DNA of 64,000 nt from Deltaproteobacteria bacterium IMCC39146 (GCA_030005635.1 JARUHP010000010.1:59226-123225); one strand, 5' to 3'. Shown: positions 9,953 through 17,693, numbered from the stretch's first letter. Notes: generated by a model not told the origin, from the letters alone. A program made the numbers and translations.

Positions 9953-9968
9953 TGGCAAGGGTTTTGCT
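9953..9968 (+). promoter_or_regulatory. Sigma-54 (-24/-12) promoter for the ssb-peptidase-Sel1 series
   Basis: The plus strand reads TGGCAAGGGTTTTGCT, matching TGGCAC-N5-TTGCT at every position except the last base of the -24 box. It is divergent from the activator gene, in an AT-rich intergenic region (9830-10048) that would suit activator or IHF binding. The expected start is near 9980, about 70 bases ahead of the first small ORF. I saw no clear palindromic activator site; only TGAG-N11-CTCA next to the activator start. Confidence 0.75.
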
Positions 9969-10048
9969 AAATGATGTCATTGAAAGTTAAGAGAATTGGT
10001 GGCGGTCTGACTCAGGGTTAACATTCATAACAAAAGGAAAAAGAACCG

Positions 10049-10180
10049 ATGGGAAACATGGCCGCCAGCTTATTCGCAAACAGCATGGAAACGATAATAA
10101 ATAATCGTAAGATGTCATTGCCTATCTCAAAGCAATCTCTGAATAAGGCATGGGGCCAAGGAGTTCAATGTGTCAATTAA
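10049..10180 (+). CDS. Small hypothetical protein (43 aa) translationally coupled to ssb
   Basis: An ATG at 10049 is preceded by AAAGGAAAAAG at good spacing and opens a 43-codon frame rich in polar residues (MSLPISKQSLNKAWGQG near the end). It ends 11 bases inside the next gene, so the ssb GTG start lies within it; this overlap suggests coupling. It is the first reading frame after the sigma-54 promoter at 9953-9968. I do not recognise the family. It could be a leader ORF rather than a functional protein. Confidence 0.5.
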   Translation: MGNMAASLFANSMETIINNRKMSLPISKQSLNKAWGQGVQCVN

Positions 10181-10589
10181 TAAGGTAATACTGGTTGGAA
10201 ACCTGGGCAAAGATCCTGAAGTACGACAAACGTCGAATGGTGTCGCCATGGTGACTTTTACTTTAGCAACTAGCGAAAAGTTTAAGGACAAAGCCGGGGA
10301 GATGCAGGAGCGCACAGAATGGCACAATATTGTGGTCTGGGGGCCCTTGGCTGAGACCTGTGGCAAATATCTCCACAAAGGTAAGCAGATATATTGCGAA
10401 GGACGTATCCAGAGCCGTTCCTATGATGATCGTGACGGTAATAAGCGATACGTAAGTGAGATTGTAATCAACTCAATGCAGATGCTGGGGAAACGTTCTG
10501 ATGAAGTCATTTCTAGCCAAGCCTGTTCTCTTGAGAAAGAGAATGTTCCAGGTGGTGAGCCTTTTACTGACGATCCTGTCCCTTTCTGA
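10170..10589 (+). CDS. ssb: Single-stranded DNA-binding protein (island copy)
   Basis: 139 residues starting at GTG 10170 with AAGGAG upstream. The OB-fold covers about 1-105, with the family opening SINKVILVGNLGKDPEVR and the ERTEWHNIVVWGPLAE strand region. The linker is short and the C-terminus FTDDPVPF is the acidic-hydrophobic tip that recruits repair and replication partners. SSB protects ssDNA and organises recombination and repair. This copy is short, lies in an accessory series under a probable sigma-54 promoter, and is followed by a peptidase-like gene as in phages and integrative elements. It is probably an accessory SSB rather than the housekeeping one. Confidence 0.93.
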   Translation: MSINKVILVGNLGKDPEVRQTSNGVAMVTFTLATSEKFKDKAGEMQERTEWHNIVVWGPLAETCGKYLHKGKQIYCEGRIQSRSYDDRDGNKRYVSEIVINSMQMLGKRSDEVISSQACSLEKENVPGGEPFTDDPVPF

Positions 10590-10604
10590 TTTTAACTGAG
10601 AAGT

Positions 10605-11405
10605 ATGCTGGTGGGTAACATGCAAGACTATAGCAGAATAGTTCAAAATATTGACAAGGTAGGCTCTGCTGAGACGCCTAAAGTATCCTTCTCCTCTATA
10701 ATCCCTAAGTCGTTTTGGCTGGGTGGATTGAAGATTGACGTCCACTTTGACGAAAGCCTCGTTGTGGAGAAAAACGTCATTGGACAAGCCAGCTATACAG
10801 CCCAAGAAATATTGATTGATCCAAGCGTGGCACCATTGCAGTTCGTAGAGCAGTCTTATTTGCATGAGTTGGTTCACTGGATCTTCTACATGATGAGTGA
10901 ACAGGAGTTGTGCAACAATGAACGGCTCGTGGACCTCTTCGCTCATTTCCTCTACCAAGCATTGTCCACTGCGGAGGGAACGTCTGATGTTGATGTGCCC
11001 CTTGATGAACTTGATGCAAAAGACAGACGTGAACCTGAATCCTCTTGTTGTTTCCCTCAGCATTATAATGAACCGGATTATGAAAATGATCCTTATCTTG
11101 CCGAAGAAGACTCACACCTTATACGGATTCCGTGGTGTGAAAATCCCGACATCGATAGTGGTGTGATCGAACACGAGGGCGGTGAGAATACTGAAAGCTC
11201 TTTTGACGAATTTGTCTGTACCGCTCCTTGGAACGACCATGATTACGATCCAAACGCTGATGAAAGAGAGCTGGCTCAGCAGGAATGGGAAGAGGAAGAG
11301 GAAAGTCGTCACTGCGAGCAAACTGAGAATGAGTCTTGGGCGGAAGTCTCCGACTGCTGGGCCCGGTCCGATGATGAAGGCTGGTACTACGATGATGACG
11401 ATTAA
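10605..11405 (+). CDS. HExxH metallopeptidase-like protein with acidic C-terminal tail
   Basis: 266 residues. The first about 125 residues form a compact zinc-peptidase-like domain with HELVH at 87-91 and a downstream acidic residue (E106 or D110) as likely third ligand, resembling ImmA/IrrE-like or phage peptidase proteins. The remaining 140 residues are very acidic and end in four aspartates, with several cysteines and tryptophans; this half looks disordered. Start ATG 10605 is adopted; the ATG at 10620 is an alternative, as neither has a strong ribosome site. It lies 15 bases after ssb, so the two are surely co-transcribed. Cleavage of a repressor or regulator is the usual role of such proteins but is not shown here. 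The acidic tail might mimic nucleic acid or bind SSB-type partners (inference). Confidence 0.82.
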   Translation: MLVGNMQDYSRIVQNIDKVGSAETPKVSFSSIIPKSFWLGGLKIDVHFDESLVVEKNVIGQASYTAQEILIDPSVAPLQFVEQSYLHELVHWIFYMMSEQELCNNERLVDLFAHFLYQALSTAEGTSDVDVPLDELDAKDRREPESSCCFPQHYNEPDYENDPYLAEEDSHLIRIPWCENPDIDSGVIEHEGGENTESSFDEFVCTAPWNDHDYDPNADERELAQQEWEEEEESRHCEQTENESWAEVSDCWARSDDEGWYYDDDD

Positions 11406-11431
11406 GTCGCTAACAATATTGAGTGAGGCTG

Positions 11432-11572
11432 ATGAAAAGAAAAACTGAGAAGGTAATATCAAGCTCATTTTTCTTTGTTGTGCTGTTCTGTGTGTTTGCG
11501 AAGATTTTTGTGTATGTGGGTATCGTCGGCGCCTTCTTCTTTACCTTGAAATTAGTTCTGGCTGATAGCTAA
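11432..11572 (+). CDS. Small membrane protein (46 aa)
   Basis: The frame runs from ATG 11432 (GAGTGAGG just upstream) to TAA 11572. After a basic N-terminus (MKRKTEK) comes a strongly hydrophobic stretch of about 35 residues that can form one or two membrane helices. It fits neatly between the peptidase-like gene (26 bases before) and the Sel1 gene (10 bases after), so it is probably translated as part of the series. Small membrane peptides are common in toxin and defence contexts, but no family is recognised and the role is unknown. Confidence 0.55.
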   Translation: MKRKTEKVISSSFFFVVLFCVFAKIFVYVGIVGAFFFTLKLVLADS

Positions 11573-11582
11573 GGAGTAATAC

Positions 11583-12527
11583 GTGTCTACCAGTAATGCG
11601 CAAGTTGATACAAATGGTCTAACATATGAACAGGTGCTATCTCGGGCGGCTTCTGGTGACAACGAATGCCGGTACCAAGCTGGGCTGATGTTTCACTATG
11701 GGACGGGGGTTGAAAAGGATGCCGAACAAGCATTTCATTATTGCCAGATAGCGGCAGAAAAGGGGCATGTACGAGCTCAGGCTTATGTTGGCCATTGTTA
11801 CCTCCATGGGAAATTATACGTAAAGCGTAACTATCGGAAGGCTTTTCACTGGTACAGCATCTCAGCAAAGAAGGGTTACGCCCCGGCTCAATACTCGCTA
11901 GCCAATTTTCATATGTCAGGAAAGGGCACACACCGTAGTCGCAGGACAGCCCTTCACTGGTACGAGCAGGCCGCAGCCCAGGATTATCCCAAGGCGCTCT
12001 TTCAACTCGCCAGAGCGCACAAGCTGGGTAAAGGGTTGGCGCAAGATGACGTGAAGAGTCTCGCTTTACTTGAGAAGGCCGCAGAGGGTGGCTATGACTC
12101 AGCGCAGTATTTGTTAGGCCTTGAATTGATGGTTGGGAATCATATTGATGCGGATATGGATCAAGCTCTTAGGTGGCTGGATGCTGCGGCATGTCAAGGC
12201 CATGAGAGCGCAGAGAAGACCTTGGAAGAGCTTGATGAATTTCATGTGCTCAATCCTAGTTTAGCTCTGTTTTGTGGCTTGCCAAGGGATTGTCGATTGC
12301 CACTGAGGAGGAAAACTCTGATCCGCATGGAGTTTACTGGGAAACTAATATTTCCCGATATGGCTGATGACGTTAGCGACTTTGTTTCTTTAAACCCAGA
12401 AGTTGGGTTCCATTACCTTGAAGATATAGCTGGGCTGGCCTTGCAAGCTGCCGATGATGCTTATGAGGAAGGTGAAATTGTTATCGCTAATCATTACCAA
12501 ACCAAGGTAAGGAACTTTTTTGCTTAA
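11583..12527 (+). CDS. Sel1-repeat (tetratricopeptide-like) protein
   Basis: 314 residues starting at GTG 11583 with AAGGAG seven bases upstream. Five or more Sel1 repeats fill about 25-220, with recurring text such as AQYSLANFHMSGKGT and AQYLLGLELMVG. There is no signal peptide, so it is probably cytoplasmic. The last about 95 residues have no repeats and are not recognised. Sel1 repeats are protein-protein scaffolds, often linking signalling complexes. Placement between the peptidase-like and ATPase genes suggests an adaptor in the same system (inference). Confidence 0.88.
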   Translation: MSTSNAQVDTNGLTYEQVLSRAASGDNECRYQAGLMFHYGTGVEKDAEQAFHYCQIAAEKGHVRAQAYVGHCYLHGKLYVKRNYRKAFHWYSISAKKGYAPAQYSLANFHMSGKGTHRSRRTALHWYEQAAAQDYPKALFQLARAHKLGKGLAQDDVKSLALLEKAAEGGYDSAQYLLGLELMVGNHIDADMDQALRWLDAAACQGHESAEKTLEELDEFHVLNPSLALFCGLPRDCRLPLRRKTLIRMEFTGKLIFPDMADDVSDFVSLNPEVGFHYLEDIAGLALQAADDAYEEGEIVIANHYQTKVRNFFA

Positions 12528-12540
12528 GATGTGGAGCATA

Positions 12541-12568
12541 ATGAAATATCTTGTACGTGAGATTTCAT
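12541..12568. repeat. 28-base imperfect palindrome ahead of the ATPase gene
   Basis: Arms ATGAAATATC and GAGATTTCAT pair with one mismatch around a central TTGTACGT. It fills most of the gap between the Sel1 and ATPase genes, just ahead of the ribosome-binding site. It could be a regulator site or an mRNA hairpin limiting read-through. There is no T-tract, so it is not a standard terminator. Confidence 0.5.
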
Positions 12569-12586
12569 GTTCATAAGGGGGAATTA

Positions 12587-14353
12587 ATGATTGATAGCAT
12601 CACGATAGAAAACTTCAAAGCCATCTCAGGCCCAACAGAAATCCCGCTGCGGCCAATTACATTGATCTTTGGCGCGAACTCTTCAGGAAAGAGTTCTATA
12701 TTACAGTCGCTACTACTGCTGAAGCAGAGCCTGCGTTCAAGAAAAAAACTCATGCTAACGACCAAAGGGGAATACGTTGATTTGGGTCGCTATGAGGACT
12801 TTATCTCGGGGCAGGATCTCAAGAATGATTTTTCCCTCAAATTCACCATGGATAACGATCACTTTGCGTTTTATCCGGAAACAACATCTCGCTCTGAAAA
12901 CGAAAAAACCTTGATGGACTGTCTTGTCTCGGCGTTAGGCGATCAAACTGTTTCTGCGAAACTCACTTATGAGTTTGAAAAGACAGGGCATAATGCCGTT
13001 CTCGCAAAAGTTGATTTATTTGTCGGCGAGGAACCACAAGCCTTGATTTGTTACGAAGCCGCAAAAGGGTGCCTTGCCGAGATCCCCCCAGATGAGCAGA
13101 CGATAATTGGTTACTCCGCGACAGCAAACCCACACCACCTATTTTGGGAGAGCTATGCGCGCGAATGTAAAGACCACCTGCTAGGAAGCTATGAGACCAG
13201 CGGTCTTAATTTAACGAAAGAGGCTATAGAAAGCATAAAGAAAGCCTTTGAAGATGGCCAAAACGATACTAAGAAAGAATCACCAATCGAAAGCATCTTT
13301 AAAAAATTTAAAGGGGATACGCTATCTGACGAGGATGCAGAGGAAATCAAGCAGTTGTATCTGGAAACTACTTTCCCTGCGGAAAAAAGACTTTCGCAAG
13401 CACTTCTAAAAGACTCTTTCGACCCTGCTGACCTTGAAAACGTCGTAGAAATGATTGCGATTGCCGACGTCGATGTTAACAACAAACATTTACCAGACAG
13501 TCTCTCTATCCCCTTTTATAGCGAGCGTACAGGCATGGAATCATCGTATCTCAGGGAATTTGACAAGATTACCGGTGACAGCGGGGAGGAGGACCCGGAT
13601 GATGCCGACCCGGGGATGTTCCTGTTGAACGCGTCATGGAGAATAGAGAATTTTTTAAGTAACGTCCGTTATATCGAGCCTCTTCGTAAAACCCCAAAGC
13701 GTTACTATTCGACAACCGACGATGATGACCTGAATAATGCATTCGGTGAGGTAGACTTTGCAGATGTCTTCAAGAGTGAACTCGATGCAAATTTGATCAA
13801 CAAGGCCCTCAATAACCTGGGCCTACCCTACAAGATCGAAATCGTAAGATTCCAAGACAACAAATCGACTCTCGATGACCTTTTTTCGATAAACGTGGTG
13901 AACACCAAGACGGGCGTGACCTCCTCAATCAAGGACGTCGGGTTCGGGATCAGCCAGGTCTTGCCAATCGTTTTCAGCTCTGTCATGTGTGCACAGAAGA
14001 CAATCCTCATCGAGCAGCCTGAACTTCATTTACACCCGGCAATGCAAGCGGAACTTGGCGATCTCTTTCTGGACTCGGCGCTTTCTCTTGGCGATTCATA
14101 CAACAATAACTTTCTCATAGAAACGCATTCCGAGCACTTGATCCTCAGGCTTCTCCGCCGTATTCGCGAGACGACAGAGGGAACCCTCCTCGAGGGGCTC
14201 CCGGCGGTTGTCCCTGAAGATGTTGCCATTTTGTATGTAAAACAAGGTGAACATGGTGCTGAAGTGACGCACATCCCTATCACTGAGGATGGTGACTTTG
14301 CCTGTCCATGGCCTGAAGGGTTCTTTGCCGAGCGAGCCAGGGAGCTGATGTAG
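12587..14353 (+). CDS. AAA/ABC-type ATPase (OLD/DUF3696-like), defence-type
   Basis: 588 residues from ATG 12587, chosen because AAGGGGG lies just ahead; the longer frame from TTG 12551 lacks support and crosses the palindrome. Walker A GANSSGKSS lies near residues 27-35 after an SMC/RecF-like opening (ITIENFKAISG). A long, acidic, helical insertion occupies about 200-360. The C-terminal half has Walker B TILIEQPELHLHP and the switch histidine segment NNFLIETHSEHL. These features mark the OLD/DUF3696 family of ABC-like ATPases, which in several anti-phage modules drive a partner effector. No TOPRIM nuclease domain is fused. The next gene starts 2 bases after the stop and is a PLD-like protein, so the two probably form an ATPase-effector pair. 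Confidence 0.9.
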   Translation: MIDSITIENFKAISGPTEIPLRPITLIFGANSSGKSSILQSLLLLKQSLRSRKKLMLTTKGEYVDLGRYEDFISGQDLKNDFSLKFTMDNDHFAFYPETTSRSENEKTLMDCLVSALGDQTVSAKLTYEFEKTGHNAVLAKVDLFVGEEPQALICYEAAKGCLAEIPPDEQTIIGYSATANPHHLFWESYARECKDHLLGSYETSGLNLTKEAIESIKKAFEDGQNDTKKESPIESIFKKFKGDTLSDEDAEEIKQLYLETTFPAEKRLSQALLKDSFDPADLENVVEMIAIADVDVNNKHLPDSLSIPFYSERTGMESSYLREFDKITGDSGEEDPDDADPGMFLLNASWRIENFLSNVRYIEPLRKTPKRYYSTTDDDDLNNAFGEVDFADVFKSELDANLINKALNNLGLPYKIEIVRFQDNKSTLDDLFSINVVNTKTGVTSSIKDVGFGISQVLPIVFSSVMCAQKTILIEQPELHLHPAMQAELGDLFLDSALSLGDSYNNNFLIETHSEHLILRLLRRIRETTEGTLLEGLPAVVPEDVAILYVKQGEHGAEVTHIPITEDGDFACPWPEGFFAERARELM

Positions 14354-14355
14354 CC

Positions 14356-15285
14356 ATGGTCTACGAATTTGCTGTTGATCCTGAACTGGTTGCGGGATGG
14401 GGAGAGCGTTATCAGTTTCGCTACTTTATCGACAAGTTCGGCCTGGGACAGCCGCGGATTGTCTCTGGCTACCCGAAGCTCGTAAAGTGGAGAAGCCAGG
14501 TTCTTAAAAAAGCTGAAGGCTCCGGGGCTTCCGCCATGGAAATGCAAAGGTTGACTGCTCTGTTGTTAGCCATGACGGAAGCAATGATTGCGCGTCCTAA
14601 AGGGGACTATGACGGCAATAAAAAGTGGTCCGAAAACACAAAAGATGTGCATGAAAAACACCCTTTTCACGCCATATTAGCCAAGGATATAGCAACGGAT
14701 GACGCGTGGCTCAACACAGAGGATCTCGGAGAGAAAGAATTTCCCCGTTGGGATATTGGCCGATCCGCCGTTGTCCCTCGGGAAGAGAAACAGATGGCCG
14801 TGGCCCTTAGTGGATTGCTCGCTAACAGTGCCCGAATCGTAATCGTCGACCCGCACTTTGATCCGTTAACCTCGCGACACCAGAAAACGTTCCGGGAGCT
14901 TTTCCGGTCAATCCTGAAGCATCGTCATGCAGAACATCCAGAAGCAGTGGACGTCATGACTGGCACTGGCTCAGATCGTGTCGGCTTTCGTAACGATTGC
15001 TTGAAACTCATGCCGCGCAACATTCCTACAGGCCTAGTAGTGAACTTCAAGCGTCTGATACCACGAGCAGGAGGAGAGGCCTTGCATAACCGCTATATCC
15101 TCACTAACCTCGGTGGTGTATTGGTTGGTTACGGCCTGGATAAAGGTAAATCAGGGCAAACTGACGATCTTGTTTTGCTCGATCGCAATGAATACCTTGA
15201 TCGTTGGAATAAATACGCCGGCATGTCTGGTTCTTTTGACGTGGATGGTGACCCTGTGATGGTAGAGGGATGCATGCCACTGTAG
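14356..15285 (+). CDS. PLD-like (HKD-type) putative nuclease partner of the ATPase
   Basis: 309 residues, starting 2 bases after the ATPase gene. The C-terminal half has an ARIVIVDPHFD strand and a later ALHNRYILTN segment with H244-N-R246, followed by GGVLVGYGLDKG. This resembles the degenerate HxK/HxR half-motif of phospholipase-D-superfamily nucleases found in abortive-infection modules. The N-terminal 130 residues are not recognised. A single histidine motif suggests action as a dimer, or a degenerate enzyme. Co-translation with the ATPase suggests that the ATPase gates this protein. Function as a nuclease is inference; remote PLD assignment is moderate. Confidence 0.72.
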   Translation: MVYEFAVDPELVAGWGERYQFRYFIDKFGLGQPRIVSGYPKLVKWRSQVLKKAEGSGASAMEMQRLTALLLAMTEAMIARPKGDYDGNKKWSENTKDVHEKHPFHAILAKDIATDDAWLNTEDLGEKEFPRWDIGRSAVVPREEKQMAVALSGLLANSARIVIVDPHFDPLTSRHQKTFRELFRSILKHRHAEHPEAVDVMTGTGSDRVGFRNDCLKLMPRNIPTGLVVNFKRLIPRAGGEALHNRYILTNLGGVLVGYGLDKGKSGQTDDLVLLDRNEYLDRWNKYAGMSGSFDVDGDPVMVEGCMPL

Positions 15286-15311
15286 CGAACACTGACTCAT
15301 CGTTTTGTAGT

Positions 15312-15355
15312 GTAGAGTTTGAACCGTAGAGTTTGTAGAGGGGCTTTTACTCTAC
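15312..15355. repeat. Short direct repeats plus hairpin after the ATPase-PLD pair
   Basis: GTAGAGTTTG occurs at 15312-15321 and 15326-15335, followed by GTAGAG (15335-15340) pairing with CTCTAC (15350-15355). It lies about 30 bases after the PLD-like stop codon. It may act as a weak terminator or protein-binding site; no clear T-tract follows. Confidence 0.4.
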
Positions 15356-15392
15356 GCCATGCTTGAAAATTTTTGGCTGAGATAGAACTAGG

Positions 15393-15422
15393 TTGTCAGC
15401 AATCAACAACAAGAAATAATGT
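15393..15422 (+). promoter_or_regulatory. Possible sigma-70 promoter for the aminoacyl-transferase gene
   Basis: TTGTCA (15393-15398) and TAATGT (15417-15422) are separated by 18 bases. The pair lies about 60 bases ahead of the start codon at 15480. Match quality is moderate. Confidence 0.35.
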
Positions 15423-15479
15423 TAACAGGTTCTCTTCGCATGTATTGGCAAACAAGTCCTCCTGACTTTCTTATAGACT

Positions 15480-16172
15480 ATGAACCTAATTATCTCTGAA
15501 CAATTAGAAGAACCTTCTTCCTGTCCCTACCTATCAGAGAAGGTCCGTCAAAGTCGTTATTTTTATGCTTCAGAAGTTACAGCAATCGAGCTAGATAAAC
15601 TACTATCAGAAGGTTGGCGCAAATTTGGCCCCCTTTTCTTTCAGCAGTCATGTGCATCCTGCCTCTCTTGCACTCCTTTAAGGATTCCAGTAAAGGGGTT
15701 CCATCTAAGTCGCAGTCAAAAACGTGTCTCTCGCAAGGGCAATTCTTTAAACGTTACCTTCGGGCCGTTAGATTTCACTCCTAGGGTCTTCGAAATATAC
15801 AATGAGCATAGCCGCACCCGTTTTAGCCATGAAGACTACGATCTTGAACAGTTCCTCTTTGCTTTTTATACGCCATCGTGCCCAGGATTGCAGGTCTCTG
15901 TTTATCTTGATGAGAAACTTATCGGGGTTGGTTGGTTAGATCAAGGAGAGAAATCTCTCTCGAGTGTCTATTTTTGCTTTGATCCAATGTATTCAGACTT
16001 TAATCTCGGAACTTTCAGTATTTTGGCAGAGATTGACTATGCTCGGCAAAAAGGCTTTCATTGGTATTATCTTGGCTATTACGTAACCGGGAATACTGTA
16101 ACTGCCTACAAAGATAACTTTCGTCCCCGAGAGCATTTTGATTGGGGAACAGGCTTGTGGCGGCAGCAGTGA
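15480..16172 (+). CDS. bpt: Aspartate/glutamate leucyltransferase (bacterial Bpt/ATE type)
   Basis: 230 residues. The protein has the family landmarks: CPYLSEKVRQSRYF near 15-28, the CASCLSCTPLRIPV cysteine segment near 58-71, SRSQKR shortly after, and a GNAT-like C-terminal half (GVGWLDQGEKSLSSVYF, then YYVTGN). Bpt enzymes transfer leucine (ATE relatives, arginine) from aminoacyl-tRNA to protein N-termini, creating N-degrons for ClpS/ClpAP. The length matches bacterial Bpt. The start ATG 15480 has no clear ribosome site. Its place inside the island, next to a phage-like gene and after a defence-like pair, is unusual for a housekeeping enzyme; it could be cargo or have a role in targeted proteolysis during stress. 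Confidence 0.9.
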   Translation: MNLIISEQLEEPSSCPYLSEKVRQSRYFYASEVTAIELDKLLSEGWRKFGPLFFQQSCASCLSCTPLRIPVKGFHLSRSQKRVSRKGNSLNVTFGPLDFTPRVFEIYNEHSRTRFSHEDYDLEQFLFAFYTPSCPGLQVSVYLDEKLIGVGWLDQGEKSLSSVYFCFDPMYSDFNLGTFSILAEIDYARQKGFHWYYLGYYVTGNTVTAYKDNFRPREHFDWGTGLWRQQ

Positions 16173-16256
16173 AAAATGTTCTAGGGGTAGGTCAGGGCAC
16201 AATTTAACTCCTTTCAGGAGGTCTTGTTTGGAGCTTTTGTGGATAGGAACAAAACC

Positions 16257-16892
16257 ATGGGGGAAAACGTAGAGATCGATGATGGGAAAAAGGTTAACAA
16301 AGAGTATGAGTATCTTGAACCTGGAACCTATCCTGCTCGTTGTTTTGCTGTTATTGAGCTTGGGATGCATCCGAGTATTCACCCTCATGCAAGAGAGCCT
16401 TTCAGGGCTGAACAGATGATCTCATTCGAGGTGTCTGAGTTGATGCAAGATGGACGTCCCTTTTGCGTATCTTTGAGAGAAATCAGGGCACTTCACAAGA
16501 AAGCGAAGCTGCATGGGTATCTGACATCCTGGCTACCGTGGCTTGGTGACTTCCTAAGTGGAGAGACCCCGTGCGAAGAGGGCCCTAAGACCTTTGAGCT
16601 TGCCGACCTACTTGATAAAACCTGTATGGTTAGCGTGAACTGCAAGAATGGTTGGAACAACGTCACGGTGCTACTGCCATTGCCAAAAGGAATGTATGTC
16701 ATCGAACGGCAGAATGAATTAATCGATTACTCGATGGACATGATCAACCTTCCAGTTTTTGATACACTCTGGCCTTGGGTACAGAACATCATCAAGAAGT
16801 CATTAGAAGGTAAGCGATTCTTTGGTGAGAATGCAGAACCAACCCCACCTAGAAATATTGCACCGAATCGAAACGACTTACCATTCACTTAA
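16257..16892 (+). CDS. Phage-type ssDNA-binding/replication-associated protein
   Basis: About 211 residues from ATG 16257 (AGGAAC upstream); a GTG at 16239 with GGAG is an alternative. The layout (an EYLEPGTYPARCFAVIELG opening, then FCVSLREIRALHKKAKLHGYL, ADLLDKTCMVSV, VLLPLPKGM) resembles phage proteins encoded near recombination and replication genes. The C-terminus NDLPFT looks like an SSB acidic tip. I infer ssDNA binding or partner recruitment. It has no gene of a complete prophage around it in the window, so it is either a remnant or co-opted into the island. Confidence 0.65.
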   Translation: MGENVEIDDGKKVNKEYEYLEPGTYPARCFAVIELGMHPSIHPHAREPFRAEQMISFEVSELMQDGRPFCVSLREIRALHKKAKLHGYLTSWLPWLGDFLSGETPCEEGPKTFELADLLDKTCMVSVNCKNGWNNVTVLLPLPKGMYVIERQNELIDYSMDMINLPVFDTLWPWVQNIIKKSLEGKRFFGENAEPTPPRNIAPNRNDLPFT

Positions 16893-17016
16893 AACATGAG
16901 CCCCCCGCAAGTGGACTGTTCTTATTAACCACGGTACGCTGCATGTTGTCCTCAGAAGTCCTGGGGATATTTGTTAAACCAAAGGTACACACAGAACACT
17001 AACAGAGCCGAACTGA

Positions 17017-17448
17017 TTATTGATATGTTCGCCCTTTGTATTTCAACCATCCTTCCACATGACGGCCATTTGGGTCACGATGTGTCCAATGAATAACACC
17101 ACCTTTTGAGTTCCACTCATACTCTCCATTGAAGGCCACATCTTCACCTTTCCTGAGCGAAGATAACCTGGGAGCAATGTCAATGTTATGTGCTACGAGT
17201 AGGGTTTGACCAGAATCGAGTCTCAAGATAAAACGCTGATGCCGACTGCCTTCATTATCGTCTGGTAGAACCTTTATAACGATGCCTGTTCCTTGTACTT
17301 GAGCACCGCTTTTGTGTTCTTCGAAGGCGCTGGTTAAGGCCTTGTCGTTTTGACCTGTAGAGCGAGTGTCATCGCTTGACCACTCAAGTTGTGACCATCC
17401 GATATAGAGGGCTACGAAAATGGCAATTACAGGGACTATCTTTTTCAT
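17017..17448 (-). CDS. DUF3465 secreted/periplasmic protein
   Basis: 143 residues with an N-terminal membrane helix or signal (MKKIVPVIAIFVALYIGW) followed by a soluble domain with the family text GTGIVIKVLPDDNEGSRHQRF and HWTHRDPNGRHVEGWLKYKG. DUF3465 proteins look like small OB-like extracytoplasmic domains of unknown role. It is transcribed towards the phage-like gene and appears to be an independent unit, the last gene before the apparent island edge. Confidence 0.8.
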   Translation of the reverse strand: MKKIVPVIAIFVALYIGWSQLEWSSDDTRSTGQNDKALTSAFEEHKSGAQVQGTGIVIKVLPDDNEGSRHQRFILRLDSGQTLLVAHNIDIAPRLSSLRKGEDVAFNGEYEWNSKGGVIHWTHRDPNGRHVEGWLKYKGRTYQ

Positions 17449-17559
17449 GGGGGGGACTCTCTGGCTACCTCTGGCTTTGTGTTTTCAGAAGCTGGGCGTC
17501 AATTAGGTTGTTATCAATCTGCTGTTTTCCAGATATTATAAAAGTGGAGAGTATGATTC

Positions 17560-17691
17560 CTAAAAGTTTAGTGGGGGGTAGCCATCGTAGATCCAGGTGA
17601 CTGTGCCTTGCAGGGCAGGTTCAGGTTCTTCCGCACAGGCGGACAGGGGCAGAATGAAGCTCAGGCAAAGGAGCAGAGATAGGAAGCGCAA
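17560..17691 (-). pseudogene. Truncated thermonuclease-like lipoprotein at island edge
   Basis: A frame of 43 residues from TTG 17691 gives a lipoprotein signal with lipobox LSAC, followed by EEPEPALQGTVTWIYDG. That text matches the mature N-terminus of staphylococcal-nuclease-like lipoproteins, which continue as GDTL... with the catalytic fold. Here it departs after YDG and stops at once (YPPLNF). It starts 2 bases after the stop of the membrane protein gene, so the pair was an operon. The simplest reading is that the nuclease gene was cut by insertion or deletion and that the accessory region begins at about 17566. A functional 43-residue lipoprotein is possible but less likely. Confidence 0.6.
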
Positions 17692-17693
17692 GG

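Noticed and set aside
12551..12586. TTG start for the ATPase
   Set aside because: A strong ribosome site precedes ATG 12587 and the extension lies in a palindrome.
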